DNA from: JAGTJU01 sp038257535
Lineage (GTDB): Bacteria > Myxococcota_A > Polyangia > Fen-1088
Direction: 5' to 3'
Length of the DNA stretch: 49,272 nt
NCBI GenBank assembly: GCA_038257535.1
Contig: JBBSJE010000015.1
Coordinates: forward strand, 1-49,272
The notes beneath the pieces are model-generated. The model made no database searches, was not told where the DNA came from, and saw only the letters and a program-made list of their open reading frames with translations. Numbering within the stretch: position 1 is the stretch's first letter; every line of letters starts with the position of its first letter. Positions 24,552 to 34,294 of the stretch are shown here, in pieces. The position numbers and the translations under genes are program-made.

Positions 24552-27500
24552 GTAGACCCATGAGTGGTCGTTTGGGTTTCGATGCGTTCAAGGTGGCGCT
24601 GGAGGGCCGCAATGTGGTGGACGCCAGCGCGGGCACCGGGAAAACCTATGCCATCACGACATTGGTGGTGCGTTTGGTGGTGGAACGCCGTCTGCGCATC
24701 AAAGACATCTTGGTTGTCACCTTCACCGAAGCGGCCACCGCTGAGCTTCGGGATCGGGTGCGCCGCCGGCTGCGGGAGGCCTGGGAAGCGTTCCTTATGG
24801 TTGAATTGGGCGCCGCGCTTCCCGATTCAGACCTTGCCCGCTATGCCGCCAGTCAACCTGCGCAGGCGAAATTGGCGCGGCAATGGCTGGAGTTGGCGCT
24901 TGAAGAAGTGGATGAAGCGCCCATCTCCACAATTCACGGATTCTGTCATCGAATTTTGCAAGAAGCCGCGCTGGAAAGCGGACTGCCCTTCGAGACACAA
25001 TTGACGGCCGATGCGCGACCGCTGCGTGACGAGGCGGTGTTTGATTTTCATTCGCGTGACTTGGCAGCACAACCTTTCGCCGACGCGCAAGCCATTGTGT
25101 CTGCCACCGATCTCGCGCAGTGGCGCGGCCTTGCCGACAAGGTGTTTCGCGGGCCGGATGCCAAAGTGTTTCCACCGGCGGACGAGAACCGCGAGGCGCT
25201 GTGGTCCCTAGCGATGGCGGCGCTGAGGTTGCGTTGGAAACGCGCTGAGATTGAAAAGCTGCTGCTAGGTTATGCGTTTTCGCGCCCCGTTCGCAAAAAC
25301 GATCTGGCGCGTTGGTCAGATGACATCGAGCAGCTGCTGGCCGACGGCGGTATGCCCGCCAAAGCCAGCAATGGTTTGCAGGCGCTTGTGCCCGCGGCCT
25401 TGCGCACGCGCACGTTGAACGATGAGGTGCCTGCGCATGCCGTTTTCGACACCCTGGAGCGCATGCTGGACTTGGTGCGAAGTGTGGAAAAGGCCGGCGC
25501 GCAAACGGTGGTGGCGGCCCGCCTGCGCTTTGTGGACTACCTGCGCACGGCGCTGCCGAAGCTCAAGCAAGCCACGGGCACCATCACCTTTGATGATTTG
25601 TTATTGCGCCTGCGCGATGCCCTCATGGGCCCTGCCGCTGGACATCTTGTGCAGGTTGTGCGCCAGCAATACAAGGCTGCCCTGATCGATGAATTCCAAG
25701 ACACCGATCCCGTGCAGTTTTCCATTTTCGAGGTTTTGTTTGCCAACGCCCAGGCGCCTTTGTTCTTGATTGGCGATCCGAAGCAAGCCATCTACGGCTT
25801 CCGTGGTGCAGATGTGAACGCCTATCTTGAGGCCGTTGAGGTGCCGGGCACTCAACATCACACCATGGGCACCAATTGGCGATCGGATCCGCTTTTGGTT
25901 GCGGCCGTCAACGGCCTGTTTGCGCCCAATGAAGCGGTGCCTCGCCCTTTCGTGCTTAACGGCATTCACTTCGCGCCTGTGCAGGCGCGCCCCGGCGCCG
26001 AAGATGTTGTGCAGAACGCGGCCGGGCAAACGTTGCCTCCCTTGGACGTTGCCTTGATGCCCGATCAGATGGGGCTGGGCGACGAAAGCGTGGCGCAGTG
26101 GGTGGCCGCGGACATCGCGCGCGTGTTGAGCGGTGACGTGCGGCTTGATGGCCAACGGGTGCGACCGGCTGATGTGGCGGTGCTAGCACGCACCAATAAA
26201 CAAGCGGCTTCGGTGCAGGCGGCGCTGCGTGCGCTCCAGATTCCGGCGGTGTTGTTAGGCGACACCAGCGTGCTTGACGCCGACGAAGCCCGCGAACTGA
26301 TGATTGTGCTGACCGCCATGGCCGAGCCCACCAACGCGGCGGCCATGCGGCAGGCTTTGGCCACACGACTGATGGGTGTCTCGGCCTCTGCGTTGGTTCA
26401 GATGGAGGAGGACGCCGCGCTATGGTCAAGCTGGTCAGAGCGGTTTCGGTTGTGGCACCAGATCTGGGTTGAGCAAGGTTTTGTGCAGGCGTTTCGTGGC
26501 TGGTTCGAGCACGAAAACGTCGGGCCGCGACTGCTGGGTTACTTGGACGGCGAACGCAAAATCACAAACCTGCTGCACCTTATGGAGCTGATTCATCGAG
26601 CCGCGCGTGAGGGGCACCTGGGGCCCGCGGGGGTTTTGCAATGGCTCGGCCAAGGTCCCCGCAACGCCGAGGGCGGTGTGGCGCCCGATGAAGCGCAAAT
26701 TCGTTTGGAGAGCGACGAAGCCGCTGTGAAGCTAACAACCGTCCACCGCGCCAAGGGGCTTGAATACCCCATCGTGTACTGCCCTTACGTATGCCACGAC
26801 TTCTTGTTGATGAAGAACGACAGAACGGTGGTGCGGTTTCACGATGAAGATGGCCGCGGCGCACTTGACTTGGGATCGTCGCAATTGGCCTCGCATCTCG
26901 ATAAGGCGAGCTGGGAAGCGCTGGCAGAAAACGTGCGCCTGCTTTATGTGGCGCTCACCCGCGCCCGCCACCGCTGCACCGTGGTTTGGGGGTACCGTGA
27001 GGGCATCAAAGAAACCGCGTTGGCCTGGCTGCTGTTTCCGCTGCACCAACGCGACCGATCCAAAGAAGGCCAGTTTGGTAGTTTGGGACGTTTGGACCAG
27101 ACGCAGTTGCGGGCTCCCATTGAAGCCTGGCAGGCGCGCGCCCCCGGCGCTGTCGGCTGCCGGGTGGCGATCGATGAGCCAGGGCAAAGGTATGTGACTG
27201 ATGAAAAAGCGGCCCCGTTGCCGGGGGCGCGCGTGGTGCAAGCCCGCGTGCAGCGGTGGCAGCGCACCACAAGTTTCTCGGCAATGACCTCCTCGGCCGC
27301 GAAGGCCATGGTGCTGGGCCATGAGGTTGACGTGATGGCGCGCGATCGCGACGAATCGACTTCGTTGGTGCCAACGGACTTCGATCGCGCCACGCACGTT
27401 CCACTGGCAGATTTTCCTCGCGGCGCCAAAGCGGGAAACTTTTTTCATGAGCTGCTTGAAGTGGCCGATTTCGCGGCCAGTGCGGGCCAGTTGGGCCCGG

Positions 27501-28183
27501 CGGTGAAAGCGCAATTGGATCTCTATCGTTACCCGAGCGTCCCATGGGACCAGCTGGTGCCCTCCGCGTTGGTTGATGTTCTGGGTACGCCGCTGCAAGC
27601 GCACGGTGACAGCTTTTGCCTTCGCGATCTCGCAAGCCACGACCGATTGCCTGAACTCGAGTTTGCTTTGCCGTTGTCGCTTTCCGATCAAGAGGGGCAT
27701 TTGCAAGAGGGGCATTTGCAGGAGCGGCTGTCGCAGGCCTTTGCGTTGGGCGCAAAAACCGACGTGGAGCGAAGTTATCCCAAGCGGGTGGCGCAATTGC
27801 AGCTTGGACAGTTGCAGGGCTTTGTAAAAGGCTTCGTGGACCTGGTGTTCCATCGCAACGGCAGGTTCTATTTGGCGGATTACAAAACCAATCACTTGGG
27901 CCGCGCGTGGGTAAATTACGGCACGCCGCAGCTGGAAGCCGCGATGGGGCAGGGCCACTACTTCTTGCAGTCGCATCTGTACGCGTTGGCTCTGCACCGG
28001 CATTTGTCGCGAACGGTGCCCTCCTACAGCTATGAGAGCCATTTCGGTGGCGTGTTCTATCTGTTCTTGCGCGGCATGGGCGGGCTCGAGCACGGCGATT
28101 CCGGCGTGTTCTTCCATCGTCCCCCTTGGGTACGCATGGCGGCGCTTGAGGCGCTGTTTTGCACCAGCAAGGCCACCGCATGA
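24548..28183 (+). CDS. recB: Exodeoxyribonuclease V, RecB subunit (UvrD-type helicase and nuclease)
   Basis: This 1211-residue protein is a superfamily 1A helicase fused to a RecB nuclease. The Walker A motif is VDASAGTGKTYAI (24-36). Motif II region reads ALIDEFQDTDPVQF, with LIGDPKQAIYGFRGADVNAY and the late motifs VKLTTVHRAKGLEYPIVYCP and LLYVALTRARHR. The nuclease motif is FYLADYKTNHLG, about 100 residues from the end. It unwinds and degrades broken ends as part of RecBCD. The ATG at 24548 overlaps recC; an alternative ATG lies at 24560. A 15-bp tandem duplication near the nuclease domain adds five residues. Confidence 0.96.
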   Translation: MSRPMSGRLGFDAFKVALEGRNVVDASAGTGKTYAITTLVVRLVVERRLRIKDILVVTFTEAATAELRDRVRRRLREAWEAFLMVELGAALPDSDLARYAASQPAQAKLARQWLELALEEVDEAPISTIHGFCHRILQEAALESGLPFETQLTADARPLRDEAVFDFHSRDLAAQPFADAQAIVSATDLAQWRGLADKVFRGPDAKVFPPADENREALWSLAMAALRLRWKRAEIEKLLLGYAFSRPVRKNDLARWSDDIEQLLADGGMPAKASNGLQALVPAALRTRTLNDEVPAHAVFDTLERMLDLVRSVEKAGAQTVVAARLRFVDYLRTALPKLKQATGTITFDDLLLRLRDALMGPAAGHLVQVVRQQYKAALIDEFQDTDPVQFSIFEVLFANAQAPLFLIGDPKQAIYGFRGADVNAYLEAVEVPGTQHHTMGTNWRSDPLLVAAVNGLFAPNEAVPRPFVLNGIHFAPVQARPGAEDVVQNAAGQTLPPLDVALMPDQMGLGDESVAQWVAADIARVLSGDVRLDGQRVRPADVAVLARTNKQAASVQAALRALQIPAVLLGDTSVLDADEARELMIVLTAMAEPTNAAAMRQALATRLMGVSASALVQMEEDAALWSSWSERFRLWHQIWVEQGFVQAFRGWFEHENVGPRLLGYLDGERKITNLLHLMELIHRAAREGHLGPAGVLQWLGQGPRNAEGGVAPDEAQIRLESDEAAVKLTTVHRAKGLEYPIVYCPYVCHDFLLMKNDRTVVRFHDEDGRGALDLGSSQLASHLDKASWEALAENVRLLYVALTRARHRCTVVWGYREGIKETALAWLLFPLHQRDRSKEGQFGSLGRLDQTQLRAPIEAWQARAPGAVGCRVAIDEPGQRYVTDEKAAPLPGARVVQARVQRWQRTTSFSAMTSSAAKAMVLGHEVDVMARDRDESTSLVPTDFDRATHVPLADFPRGAKAGNFFHELLEVADFAASAGQLGPAVKAQLDLYRYPSVPWDQLVPSALVDVLGTPLQAHGDSFCLRDLASHDRLPELEFALPLSLSDQEGHLQEGHLQERLSQAFALGAKTDVERSYPKRVAQLQLGQLQGFVKGFVDLVFHRNGRFYLADYKTNHLGRAWVNYGTPQLEAAMGQGHYFLQSHLYALALHRHLSRTVPSYSYESHFGGVFYLFLRGMGGLEHGDSGVFFHRPPWVRMAALEALFCTSKATA
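27692..27721 (+). repeat. 15-bp in-frame tandem duplication in recB
   Basis: Two copies of GAGGGGCATTTGCA plus one variable base lie back to back (27692-27706 and 27707-27721), encoding EGHLQ twice. It looks like a recent slippage event in a linker before the nuclease core. Confidence 0.85.
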
Positions 28184-30021
28184 AAGGCTTCGAGCGATGG
28201 GCCCCTCAAGGCGTGTTTGCACCTATTGACTTGCATTTGGCGCGCACCCTAGGGCGCCTGGTTCCCGGTACCGCCGATGAAGTTTTGCTGGCGGCGGCGC
28301 TGGCGAGCCGGGCGGTGCAACAGGGGCACGTGTGCGTGGACTTGCGGCAAGCGGGCGGCACTACGTTGGTGGCGCCCGAAGACGCAGCCACGCAGACGCC
28401 ACGCTTGCCTGCTTGGACCACCTGGGAGGACGCACTCAAAGCCAGCCCCCTGGTGGCGCAAACTTTAGACGACAGGGAGCCCAAGCCGCTGGTGCTGGAT
28501 TCCGAAGGCCGCTTGTACCTTTACCGATATGCCCGCTATCAGCAGCGGCTGGTGGATGCGCTTGCCCTGCGCGCCGCCGTGATGGAAGCGCCCGATCTTC
28601 CCCTTTTGGGTGAGGGATTGCAGCGCTTGTTCGCCGCAGGAGACGATGAACAAGAGCAACGGCATGCCGCCGCGGTGGCCGTGTTGCGCAGGTTCAGCAT
28701 TATCTCGGGTGGCCCCGGCACCGGAAAAACCTTTACCGTGGCGCGCATCTTGGCGCTGCTGCAGGAGCAAGCCTTGGCCGCCACGAACATGCCGCTGCGG
28801 GTGAAGGCGTTGGCGCCCACCGGCAAGGCGGCGCAACGCTTGGTTGAGTCGCTTACCGCGGCCGTCACGCAGCTCGCTTGCAGCGAACGCGTGCGGGAAA
28901 CGGTGTTGACGGCCGCTTCTACCATTCACCGCGCGCTGGGGTACCAACCGCAAACGCCCACCCGTTTTCGCCATGGCCCGCAAAGCCCACTGCCTGCGGA
29001 TGTGGTGTTGGTTGATGAGGCGTCTATGGTGGATCTGGCGCTGATGACAAAGCTGGCCGAAGCCGTGTCTCCTCACGCGCGTCTGATCTTGCTCGGCGAC
29101 AAAGATCAATTGGCCTCGGTTGAAGCTGGTTCGATCTTGGCAGACATTTACAGCGACCAAAGCCAGGGGGTGTCGGCGCCCATGGCGCAGGCTCTGCAAG
29201 CTGTGGGTGTGCACGCCCCGCGCGTGTCTTCGCAAGCGCCGGGACTTGCCGACGGCTGCATTCATTTGTCGCGTAGCCGTCGCTATGATGAGCAAAGCGG
29301 AATTGGGGCTTTGGCGCGCGCCGTGAAAGCCGGGGATGGAAAATTGGCTGTAACTTTGTCCTTAGGTCAGGGCAATGTGGCTTTGCATGCATCGGCGGCC
29401 CAAGGCTTGGATGGCCAGCTTGAGAATTCTGCGTTGTCGGCTTTGGCCAACCTGCGCAGCTTGTCGCCAGATCGGAGGCTTGACGCCCTGGCGCGGTTTA
29501 AAATTTTGTGCGCCCACCGCAGAGGCCCGGCGGGCGCCGAGCGGATCAACGCGCAAATGGAATCGCTGCTAGCCGCTCACAACGTGATCGAGCCTCGAAG
29601 CCTTTGGTACGACGGGCGGCCGATTTTGATCACCGCCAACGATCCGGATCTGGATCTGTTCAACGGTGATGTGGGCGTGATCTGCGACCACCCCGTGACG
29701 GGCGCGCCCCTGGCGCATTTTGCGGCGACCGGGGACTCGAAAACCCGTGCGATTGCCCCCGCGCGGCTGCCCCCGCATGAAACGGTGTTTGCCATGACCG
29801 TGCACAAAAGCCAGGGCTCCGAATTTGACCATGTGGCGTTGTTGCTGCCGGAGGTAGTGTCACCCGTGCTGACGCGCGAACTGATTTATACGGCCATCAC
29901 GCGCGCGCGCCTTAACGTCGACATCTATGGGGCACCAGAAATACTGGAGGCCGCCGTTGCTCGCCGGGTGCAACGCGCGTCGGGTCTTAAGGACGCTTTG
30001 AACGCCCCCGTCGGGTCGTAG
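28180..30021 (+). CDS. recD: Exodeoxyribonuclease V, RecD subunit
   Basis: This 613-residue superfamily 1B helicase has Walker A at IISGGPGTGKTFTVARIL, LAPTGKAAQRL as motif Ia, VVLVDEASMVDLALM as motif II and LILLGDKDQLASVEAG as motif III. The C-terminal 2B domain reads AMTVHKSQGSEFDHVALLLP and LIYTAITRAR. The N-terminal domain is short, as in RecBCD-type RecD rather than RecD2. The start ATG 28180 overlaps the recB stop, so all three subunits are coupled. Confidence 0.95.
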   Translation: MKGFERWAPQGVFAPIDLHLARTLGRLVPGTADEVLLAAALASRAVQQGHVCVDLRQAGGTTLVAPEDAATQTPRLPAWTTWEDALKASPLVAQTLDDREPKPLVLDSEGRLYLYRYARYQQRLVDALALRAAVMEAPDLPLLGEGLQRLFAAGDDEQEQRHAAAVAVLRRFSIISGGPGTGKTFTVARILALLQEQALAATNMPLRVKALAPTGKAAQRLVESLTAAVTQLACSERVRETVLTAASTIHRALGYQPQTPTRFRHGPQSPLPADVVLVDEASMVDLALMTKLAEAVSPHARLILLGDKDQLASVEAGSILADIYSDQSQGVSAPMAQALQAVGVHAPRVSSQAPGLADGCIHLSRSRRYDEQSGIGALARAVKAGDGKLAVTLSLGQGNVALHASAAQGLDGQLENSALSALANLRSLSPDRRLDALARFKILCAHRRGPAGAERINAQMESLLAAHNVIEPRSLWYDGRPILITANDPDLDLFNGDVGVICDHPVTGAPLAHFAATGDSKTRAIAPARLPPHETVFAMTVHKSQGSEFDHVALLLPEVVSPVLTRELIYTAITRARLNVDIYGAPEILEAAVARRVQRASGLKDALNAPVGS

Positions 30022-30084
30022 TCGGGCGGGCCAAACGGTGCCTGGCCTTGCGCTTGCACTCCAAGTTCATGCAAGGAGGCTCTC

Positions 30085-30669
30085 ATGGCGAAAGTCGCAA
30101 TGTTGCTGGGTGATGAGTTTGAGGATTCGGAATTTCGCGTGCCCTACGACGCCCTGAAACAGGCCGGCCACGACGTGCAGGTGCTGGGCGAGGAGAAACA
30201 TCAGCGCGTGACGGGGAAACGTGGTCACGAAACCGTGACAATTGACGACGCGGTGTCCGACCACAGCGTGCAGGAGTACGCCGCGCTGGTGATCCCGGGG
30301 GGCCATTCTCCTGATCACCTACGCACGCACGCGCCTACCGTGGCGTTTGTGCACGATTTTTGCGAATCGGGAAAGACGGTGGCGGCGGTTTGCCATGGTC
30401 CGCAACTCCTCATCGAAGCCGCTGAGGTGAAGGGGCGGGTGCTCACGTCTTGGCCATCTGTGCGCACAGATCTTTTGAACGCCGGCGCCATCTGGGTTGA
30501 CCAGGAAGTGGTGAGCGATGGCTTTCTCATCACCTCGCGCAAGCCCGAAGATTTGAAAGCCTTCACCGCCCGCATCCTCGAACAAATCGAGGCGACACTG
30601 CAAGACAGCGACCTACGCGAAGAAGTTTTGGAGGCAGATCGCCAAAGCAAGCGCAGTTTAACCCAGTAG
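30085..30669 (+). CDS. DJ-1/PfpI family protein (type 1 glutamine amidotransferase fold)
   Basis: This 194-residue protein has the PfpI/YhbO layout. It starts AKVAMLLGDEFEDSEFRVP, has the nucleophile elbow VAAVCHGPQLLIEA with Cys103 and the following His, and ALVIPGGHSPDHLR. Members act as stress proteases, glyoxalases or disputed deglycases. AAGGAGG lies 7 bp before the ATG. It is monocistronic, 63 bp after recD. Confidence 0.9.
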   Translation: MAKVAMLLGDEFEDSEFRVPYDALKQAGHDVQVLGEEKHQRVTGKRGHETVTIDDAVSDHSVQEYAALVIPGGHSPDHLRTHAPTVAFVHDFCESGKTVAAVCHGPQLLIEAAEVKGRVLTSWPSVRTDLLNAGAIWVDQEVVSDGFLITSRKPEDLKAFTARILEQIEATLQDSDLREEVLEADRQSKRSLTQ

Positions 30670-30716
30670 CTGTGCACAGAGACGGGGCCAATGGCCTCTG
30701 TTAATCTGCATGCGCG

Positions 30717-30959
30717 ATGACAACGAGCCAAGCAAACAACCCTCTACATGGGATCACGTTGGAACAGATCATCACCGAGCTGGTCCAACACTTTGGTTGG
30801 CAGGAGCTCGGGCAGCAAATCAACATTCGCTGCTTTACCGACGACCCCAGCGTGAACTCAAGCTTGAAGTTCCTCCGCCGCACCCCGTGGGCGCGGCAGA
30901 AGGTGGAAAGCCTCTACTTGTTTATGCTGCGGGAGAAAAAGCGCCAGGCACGCCCGTGA
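30717..30959 (+). CDS. VF530 (DUF2132) family putative DNA-binding protein
   Basis: This 80-residue protein matches the VF530 family nearly end to end: NNPLHGITLEQIITELVQHF, GWQELGQQINIRCF, then SSLKFLRRTPWARQKVESLY. Structures of this family show a small helical fold like the RuvA/HMG-type DNA binders, but the function is unknown. It lies 47 bp downstream of the PfpI-type gene, on the same strand, and converges with the carbonic anhydrase gene. Confidence 0.88.
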   Translation: MTTSQANNPLHGITLEQIITELVQHFGWQELGQQINIRCFTDDPSVNSSLKFLRRTPWARQKVESLYLFMLREKKRQARP

Positions 30960-30974
30960 CGAGGCCCTTGGCCT

Positions 30975-31625
30975 TTAGGTTAATGCGTCCCAACCTTCGG
31001 GCAAATCGAAGAAATCCACCAAACCGGTGCTGAGATCGTATTCCGCGCCAACCACCGCCACTTGGCCGGTGCGGACCATGTCTTCCAAGATGCGGCTTCC
31101 ATGGCGCAAATGATCTGCTGACGTGCGCACATTCGCTCTGACGGCGTGGTGCAAAACCTCCGCATCTGTTTTTGTCCCACTCGTTTCAATCACAGTTTTT
31201 GCAGCCGGCCGGATGCGATCCACGATGTCGCGAATGTTGTCGCTGGGCAAGATGGTGGCGTTGCGGAGCACATCGATGGTCGCTTTCACGGCGCCACAAG
31301 ACGAGTGGCCCATCACCACAGCCAGCCGGGTAGAAAAGGTGGCCGCGGCAAACTCGACGCTTCCGATCAAGGACGGAGCCACCACATTGCCAGCTACGCG
31401 AATGACAAACAAATCGCCGATTCCTTGATCAAAGATCATCTCGGCGGGCACGCGCGAATCTGAGCAGGTCAAGATAGTTGCGAAGGGACTTTGGCTTGCC
31501 GCGTGTTCGCTGCGTTTGAGCTGCGTTACCAGCGAGGCCACGCTACGAGTGTCGCTGGCGAACCGTATGTTGCCATTGCGAAGTCGTTCGAGCGCCGTTT
31601 TGGGGGAAACAATGTCAGTGGTCAT
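30975..31625 (-). CDS. Beta-class carbonic anhydrase
   Basis: This 216-residue enzyme interconverts CO2 and bicarbonate with zinc. Zinc and catalytic residues are visible: Cys54, Asp56 and Arg58 in ILTCSDSRVPAE, and His107 and Cys110 in VMGHSSCGAV. IRVAGNVVAPSLIGSVEFA is typical. The start is ATG 31625; upstream in-frame codons add an unrelated leader of 51 residues. The gene diverges from the SDR gene across a 120-bp gap. Confidence 0.93.
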   Translation of the reverse strand: MTTDIVSPKTALERLRNGNIRFASDTRSVASLVTQLKRSEHAASQSPFATILTCSDSRVPAEMIFDQGIGDLFVIRVAGNVVAPSLIGSVEFAAATFSTRLAVVMGHSSCGAVKATIDVLRNATILPSDNIRDIVDRIRPAAKTVIETSGTKTDAEVLHHAVRANVRTSADHLRHGSRILEDMVRTGQVAVVGAEYDLSTGLVDFFDLPEGWDALT

Positions 31626-31745
31626 AGGACCCAAAGCATAGCGCTGGAGGGAGGGCGGGGGAAGCGTGGATGCTCGTCGGGGGAGGGCCTCAGGTCCTGT
31701 AGTCGCCGGCACATCTGTTGCAATATCAACTATCCGGAGGATCAC

Positions 31746-32648
31746 ATGGGAAAACCTCAGAAATCGCTCGATCAACAAGTTGTTGTTATTACAGGCGCGT
31801 CCAGCGGGATCGGTCTGGCCGTTGCTGATGCTGCCGCTCGGCGGGGCGCGCGTTTGGTGCTGGCTGCCCGCAGCGAGAAGACGTTGCAGGACGTGGCGCG
31901 GAGGATCAACGCCGCCGGCGGCGAGGCAGTGTATGTGATTGCAGACGTGTCTGTTCGCAGCGACGTTGAACGCATCGCCACCACAGCCATTGCCCAGTTC
32001 GGTCGCATTGACACGTGGATCAATAACGCAGGTTTATCTATCTACGGAAGACTCGATGAGGTCCACGAAGAGGACAGCCGCCGGTTGTTCGACATCAATT
32101 TCTGGGGCGTGGTAAATGGCTCTTTGGTTGCGCTGCCGCATTTGAAGATGTCCAAAGGCACATTGATCAACGTTGGCAGCGAAGTCTCCGACGCTGTGAT
32201 TCCGCTGCAAGGCATGTATTCCGCCTCGAAGCATGCCGTTAAGGGCTTCACAGACGCGCTTCGCGTTGAGCTGGAAGAAGTGGACAAAGCTCCGGTGACC
32301 ATAACCCTGATTCAACCATCCGCCGTCAACACGCCGTTTCCCCAGCACGCGCGAAATTACATGATGTCGGAACCCAAATTGCCACAGCCTCAGCTCGATC
32401 CCAATCAGGTGGCCGAGGCAATTGTTGATGCTGCCGAAAGCCGAACCCGATCTGTGAAAGTGGGTTTTGCGGCGAAGGTGAACACGGCCGCTGCCAAGTT
32501 TACCGCTAGGCTGGGCGACAAGATGTTTTCCACCTACGCCCACAAGCAGCAACACAACATCGCTCCCATCGCACCTGAAGGCACCCTTTACAAGCCCGGC
32601 GAGGGAGGCCATAAGCGGGGGCACATCAGGCCCACGGCCGCCTCGTAA
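31746..32648 (+). CDS. SDR-family oxidoreductase
   Basis: This 300-residue short-chain dehydrogenase has the classical motifs: TGASSGIG (17-24) for NAD(P), WINNAGLSIYG, catalytic Ser145, and Tyr158 with Lys162 in GMYSASKHAVKGF. An unusual C-terminal 60 residues follow the core (AAKVNTAAAKFTARLG and a His/Gly-rich tail). GGAGG lies 6 bp before ATG 31746. The substrate is unknown. Confidence 0.92.
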   Translation: MGKPQKSLDQQVVVITGASSGIGLAVADAAARRGARLVLAARSEKTLQDVARRINAAGGEAVYVIADVSVRSDVERIATTAIAQFGRIDTWINNAGLSIYGRLDEVHEEDSRRLFDINFWGVVNGSLVALPHLKMSKGTLINVGSEVSDAVIPLQGMYSASKHAVKGFTDALRVELEEVDKAPVTITLIQPSAVNTPFPQHARNYMMSEPKLPQPQLDPNQVAEAIVDAAESRTRSVKVGFAAKVNTAAAKFTARLGDKMFSTYAHKQQHNIAPIAPEGTLYKPGEGGHKRGHIRPTAAS

Positions 32649-32658
32649 TCGACGCTCG

Positions 32659-34143
32659 CTACTTTTCCCAGCGGGTTCCCCACCGCTGGGCCGAAGAGGC
32701 TTTTTTTAAAGGGGCCGAACGCCGCTCGCTGCGAGCTTTTCGCTCCGAGGTGTTTGGCCGTTCTGGTGATTCTGATGCCGCTTGTGGCGCTGCCTCCGAT
32801 TCTGGTTCAACTGTTTTGGCAACGGGCTGTTTTGGGAGGGGCTTTTCGGCCGATCGTTTCCTTGTGTCGATTTTGGCGGGGACGATGGCGGCTGACGGCT
32901 CGGGAGGCGGCGACGCCCCTTTGTTCAGCCAGACCACCACGAGCACGATAAGCATGGCTCCCGCTGCAGCCACGCCGTAGCGGCGACGAGTTGGCACTGC
33001 TTTTGCGAACGTCACCGCGCGCGAAGCCGCCGCGCTGACGAACAAGAAGGCGCGCTGCCATGGCTTGGGGGCGTCCTCGAGATCCGCCAGCACCATGGTG
33101 GGGTAAGCGGCCGGCTCAGGCTGCGGCTTCTGCACCTCACGGGACACGCGGTCTGCCAAGCTAGGGTCCCATTGCGTGGGATCCGCGGCCTGGGGCGCGG
33201 GGGGCGATTTGGCCCCGAAAGGCGGAGGAGGAAGCCCTCGAACCATTTGCGTAGGCGCCACGGCCATCACGGCGGCCACGGAGGCCTTGCCCTGCAGCTC
33301 TGGAACTTGTTCAAGCGCGTCCAACATGGCTTGAGCCGAGGCAAACCGATCCTTGGGCGCCTTTTCCAGGGCTTTGAGCACCACGCTTTCCAGCGCTTGA
33401 GAAATGCCTGCATTGGGAATCACCTGTCGCAAGCGAGGTGCGGGCATCACCAATTGGCGCCGCAGCACTTCACCCACAGAATCGGCCGCAAAGGGTTGTC
33501 GCTTGGCGAGCATCTCGAACATCACGATGGCGGTGGAGTAGAGGTCGGCACGCGCATCGATTTCGCCCTCCTGGGCTTGCTCGGGGGCCATGTAATTGGG
33601 CGTTCCCAACACCATGCCGACGGTGAGCCCCTCCGTGGCGTTCGCGATCCGTGCCATCCCGAAATCGAGCACGCGCACATGGTCCTCAAGCCCAGCGCTT
33701 TGCTGGAGGATCATGTTTTCGGGTTTGATGTCGCGATGAATGATGCCTTGCGCGTGTGCGTGCACCAGTGCGGTGAGGAGCTGCCGAGCCACACCCAAAG
33801 CGCGGTCGCGGCTGAGGCCGGCTTCCGAAAGCACGTCTCTCAAGCTTTTTCCTTCAACGAAATCCATGACGACGTAAGGCACCTCCTCGACGCCAAAATC
33901 GATGACCGAGACGCAGTTGGGGTGCGACAGCCGCCCCATGGCGCGCGCTTCGACTTCAAAACGCTTTCGAAGATTGGGCTGTTGTGCCACCGCAGGATGA
34001 AGGAACTTGATAGCCACAGGTCGTTGCAATGTCAGTCGTTCACCCCGATACACAACGCCCATTGCGCCCTCCGCCAGCCGTTCGATCACGCGGTAACGCT
34101 GCTGAAGAACTTTTCCAACAAGGGCATCGGTTGTTGTTGTCAT
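32659..34143 (-). CDS. Membrane-anchored Ser/Thr protein kinase
   Basis: This 494-residue protein has an N-terminal Hanks-type kinase domain (about 17-280) and a Pro/Ala-rich linker. One membrane helix lies near 400-418 (AAAGAMLIVLVVVWLNKG), followed by a basic, Lys/Arg/Glu-rich tail. Kinase residues are Lys46 (VAIKFL), the catalytic HRDIKPEN (136-143) and DFG (160-162). GTPNYMAPEQAQEGEIDARA shows a full activation segment. The tail has no known sensor domain. Such kinases are abundant in myxobacteria. It diverges from the small outer-membrane protein gene. Confidence 0.95.
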   Translation of the reverse strand: MTTTTDALVGKVLQQRYRVIERLAEGAMGVVYRGERLTLQRPVAIKFLHPAVAQQPNLRKRFEVEARAMGRLSHPNCVSVIDFGVEEVPYVVMDFVEGKSLRDVLSEAGLSRDRALGVARQLLTALVHAHAQGIIHRDIKPENMILQQSAGLEDHVRVLDFGMARIANATEGLTVGMVLGTPNYMAPEQAQEGEIDARADLYSTAIVMFEMLAKRQPFAADSVGEVLRRQLVMPAPRLRQVIPNAGISQALESVVLKALEKAPKDRFASAQAMLDALEQVPELQGKASVAAVMAVAPTQMVRGLPPPPFGAKSPPAPQAADPTQWDPSLADRVSREVQKPQPEPAAYPTMVLADLEDAPKPWQRAFLFVSAAASRAVTFAKAVPTRRRYGVAAAGAMLIVLVVVWLNKGASPPPEPSAAIVPAKIDTRKRSAEKPLPKQPVAKTVEPESEAAPQAASESPERPNTSERKARSERRSAPLKKASSAQRWGTRWEK

Positions 34144-34294
34144 GTAGGTTCCTGTCCGAGGCTAGGCGCTCACCGCGAGGCGCCGCCATTGTCGCACGAT
34201 CGGCGGGGCAATCCGAGCGCTGCACCCATCGCGCTGGGTGTCATGCTACAAAATTCTTGCGTCTTTTCGCCACTTGAGTCGTTACTGTCTTGCC

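Noticed and set aside
26732..28222. 496-codon open frame on the - strand opposite recB
   Set aside because: Composition is Arg/His/Gln-rich with no domain; recB motifs fill the other strand.
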